64,000 nucleotides of DNA, taken from positions 1,116,001 to 1,180,000 of the forward strand of contig NZ_CP017244.1 of the NCBI RefSeq assembly GCF_001908375.1. The letters run 5' to 3'. This stretch comes from Rhizobium etli 8C-3 (GTDB lineage Bacteria > Pseudomonadota > Alphaproteobacteria > Rhizobiales > Rhizobiaceae). Below the pieces are notes generated by a model. The model had not been told where the DNA came from. It ran no database searches and saw nothing but the letters and a program-made list of their open reading frames with translations. The stretch's first letter is position 1, and each line of letters starts with the position of its first letter. Positions 63,090 to 64,000 of this stretch are shown here, piece by piece. The translations under genes and the position numbers were made by a program.

Positions 63090-64000
63090 ATGCTGCATCA
63101 GAAGATCGTCGAATCGCCGTTCAAGTTGAAATACGGCAACTTCATCGGGGGCGAGTGGCGCGAGCCGATTGAAAGCAGATATTTCGACAACATCACGCCG
63201 GTCACAGGCGGCAAGCTTTGCGAAATTGCACGTTCCGACGAAAAGGACGTCAACGCGGCGCTCGATGCGGCCCATGCCGCCAAGGACAAATGGGCGAGAA
63301 CTTCGCCTGCCGAGCGCTCCAATATCCTGATGAAGCTTGCCCAGCGCATGGAAGACAAGCTGGAATTGCTCGCCCAGGCCGAGACGTGGGACAACGGCAA
63401 GCCGATCCGCGAGACGATGGCGGCCGACATTCCACTTGCCATCGACCACTTCCGTTATTTTGCTGCCTGCATACGTGCACAGGAAGGCTCTATCGGCGAA
63501 ATCGACCACGATACTGTCGCCTATCATTTCCACGAGCCGCTTGGCGTCGTCGGCCAGATCATTCCTTGGAACTTCCCGATCCTGATGGCAGCCTGGAAGC
63601 TTGCTCCGGCCCTTGCGGCCGGCAACTCCGTCGTTCTCAAGCCGGCTGAACAGACACCGGCTTCGATTCTCGTGTGGGCCGAACTCGTCGGCGATCTGCT
63701 GCCGCCCGGCGTCCTCAATATCGTCAACGGTTTCGGCCTGGAAGCCGGCAAGCCGCTTGCGACCAGCCCGCGCATCGCCAAGATCGCCTTCACGGGCGAG
63801 ACCTCGACCGGCCGACTGATCATGCAATATGCCAGCCAGAACCTTATTCCGGTTACCCTCGAACTCGGCGGCAAGTCGCCAAATATATTCTTTGCCGACG
63901 TCATGGCCGAAGACGACGAATTCCTTGACAAGGCGCTGGAAGGCTTTGCGATGTTTGCGCTCAATCAGGGGGAAGTCTGCACCTGCCCCAGCCGCGCCCT
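63090..64000 (+). CDS. Acetaldehyde-type dehydrogenase, partial
   Basis: This is the first 303 codons of a NAD-dependent aldehyde dehydrogenase of the AcoD/acetaldehyde dehydrogenase II class ([54 protein letters not shown]). The catalytic Cys lies in [13 protein letters not shown] at the very end of the window. The gene continues beyond it. ATG 63090 has GGGAGG upstream. Control by the preceding AcoR-like protein is inferred from shared palindromes. Confidence 0.93.
   Translation, partial: MLHQKIVESPFKLKYGNFIGGEWREPIESRYFDNITPVTGGKLCEIARSDEKDVNAALDAAHAAKDKWARTSPAERSNILMKLAQRMEDKLELLAQAETWDNGKPIRETMAADIPLAIDHFRYFAACIRAQEGSIGEIDHDTVAYHFHEPLGVVGQIIPWNFPILMAAWKLAPALAAGNSVVLKPAEQTPASILVWAELVGDLLPPGVLNIVNGFGLEAGKPLATSPRIAKIAFTGETSTGRLIMQYASQNLIPVTLELGGKSPNIFFADVMAEDDEFLDKALEGFAMFALNQGEVCTCPSRA

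Overview
The window looks like a secondary replicon (chromid or large plasmid) of a Rhizobiaceae bacterium of the Rhizobium/Agrobacterium group. This rests on plasmid-type minCDE, a type III cellulose operon (bcsN-A-B-Z plus a TPR gene), DUF3422 and DUF982 proteins, tandem GntR/FCD regulators, ABC uptake systems, GC-rich codon usage and IS30/IS110 elements. The replicon assignment is inference. No rRNA, tRNA, CRISPR array, prophage or replication origin was seen.

Region 1 (1-4.5 kb) is decayed accessory DNA. It holds two out-of-order fragments of a RecD-like helicase around an intact TSUP anion exporter, a broken zeta-toxin locus, an IS30 element whose transposase has an in-frame amber stop, and a scrap of another IS30. 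Region 2 (4.5-16.4 kb) is a catabolic cluster: a dipeptide-type ABC importer, a GntR-like regulator with two winged helices, a C45 N-terminal-nucleophile acyltransferase/amidohydrolase, an omega-amino-acid:pyruvate aminotransferase, two adjacent NodB-fold proteins (the second has lost its metal/catalytic residues) and a semialdehyde-type dehydrogenase. The likely logic is uptake of an N-acylated amine, amide cleavage, transamination and oxidation to a dicarboxylate; the substrate is unknown. A piece of the same IS30 and an IS110 element close this block at 16.4-18.1 kb.

Region 3 (18.3-32.5 kb) carries DUF3422, minCDE, a CHASE4-like GGDEF-EAL protein, a diguanylate-cyclase pseudogene, a NarL-type two-component pair flanked by two secreted Gly/Asn-rich proteins, an AraC regulator and small unknown genes. 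Region 4 (32.6-39.9 kb) is a 5-oxoproline/lactam operon: divergent GntR, Nramp-like transporter, PxpA, YcsI-like hydro-lyase, a PxpB-PxpC fusion and a biotin carboxylase-BCCP protein.

Region 5 (40.2-57.5 kb) centres on exopolysaccharide and c-di-GMP signalling. It has a membrane diguanylate cyclase, the bcs operon, a GGDEF-EAL protein, and a partner-switching module made of two HATPase/STAS pairs around one SpoIIE-type phosphatase, with one STAS domain fused to a methyltransferase. Region 6 (57.8-64 kb) contains a frameshifted gene, two coupled tiny membrane proteins, DUF982, a periplasmic binding protein coupled to a diguanylate cyclase, and an AcoR-like regulator lacking its AAA+ domain upstream of an acetaldehyde-type dehydrogenase, with matching palindromes before both genes. 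The dehydrogenase runs off the window.
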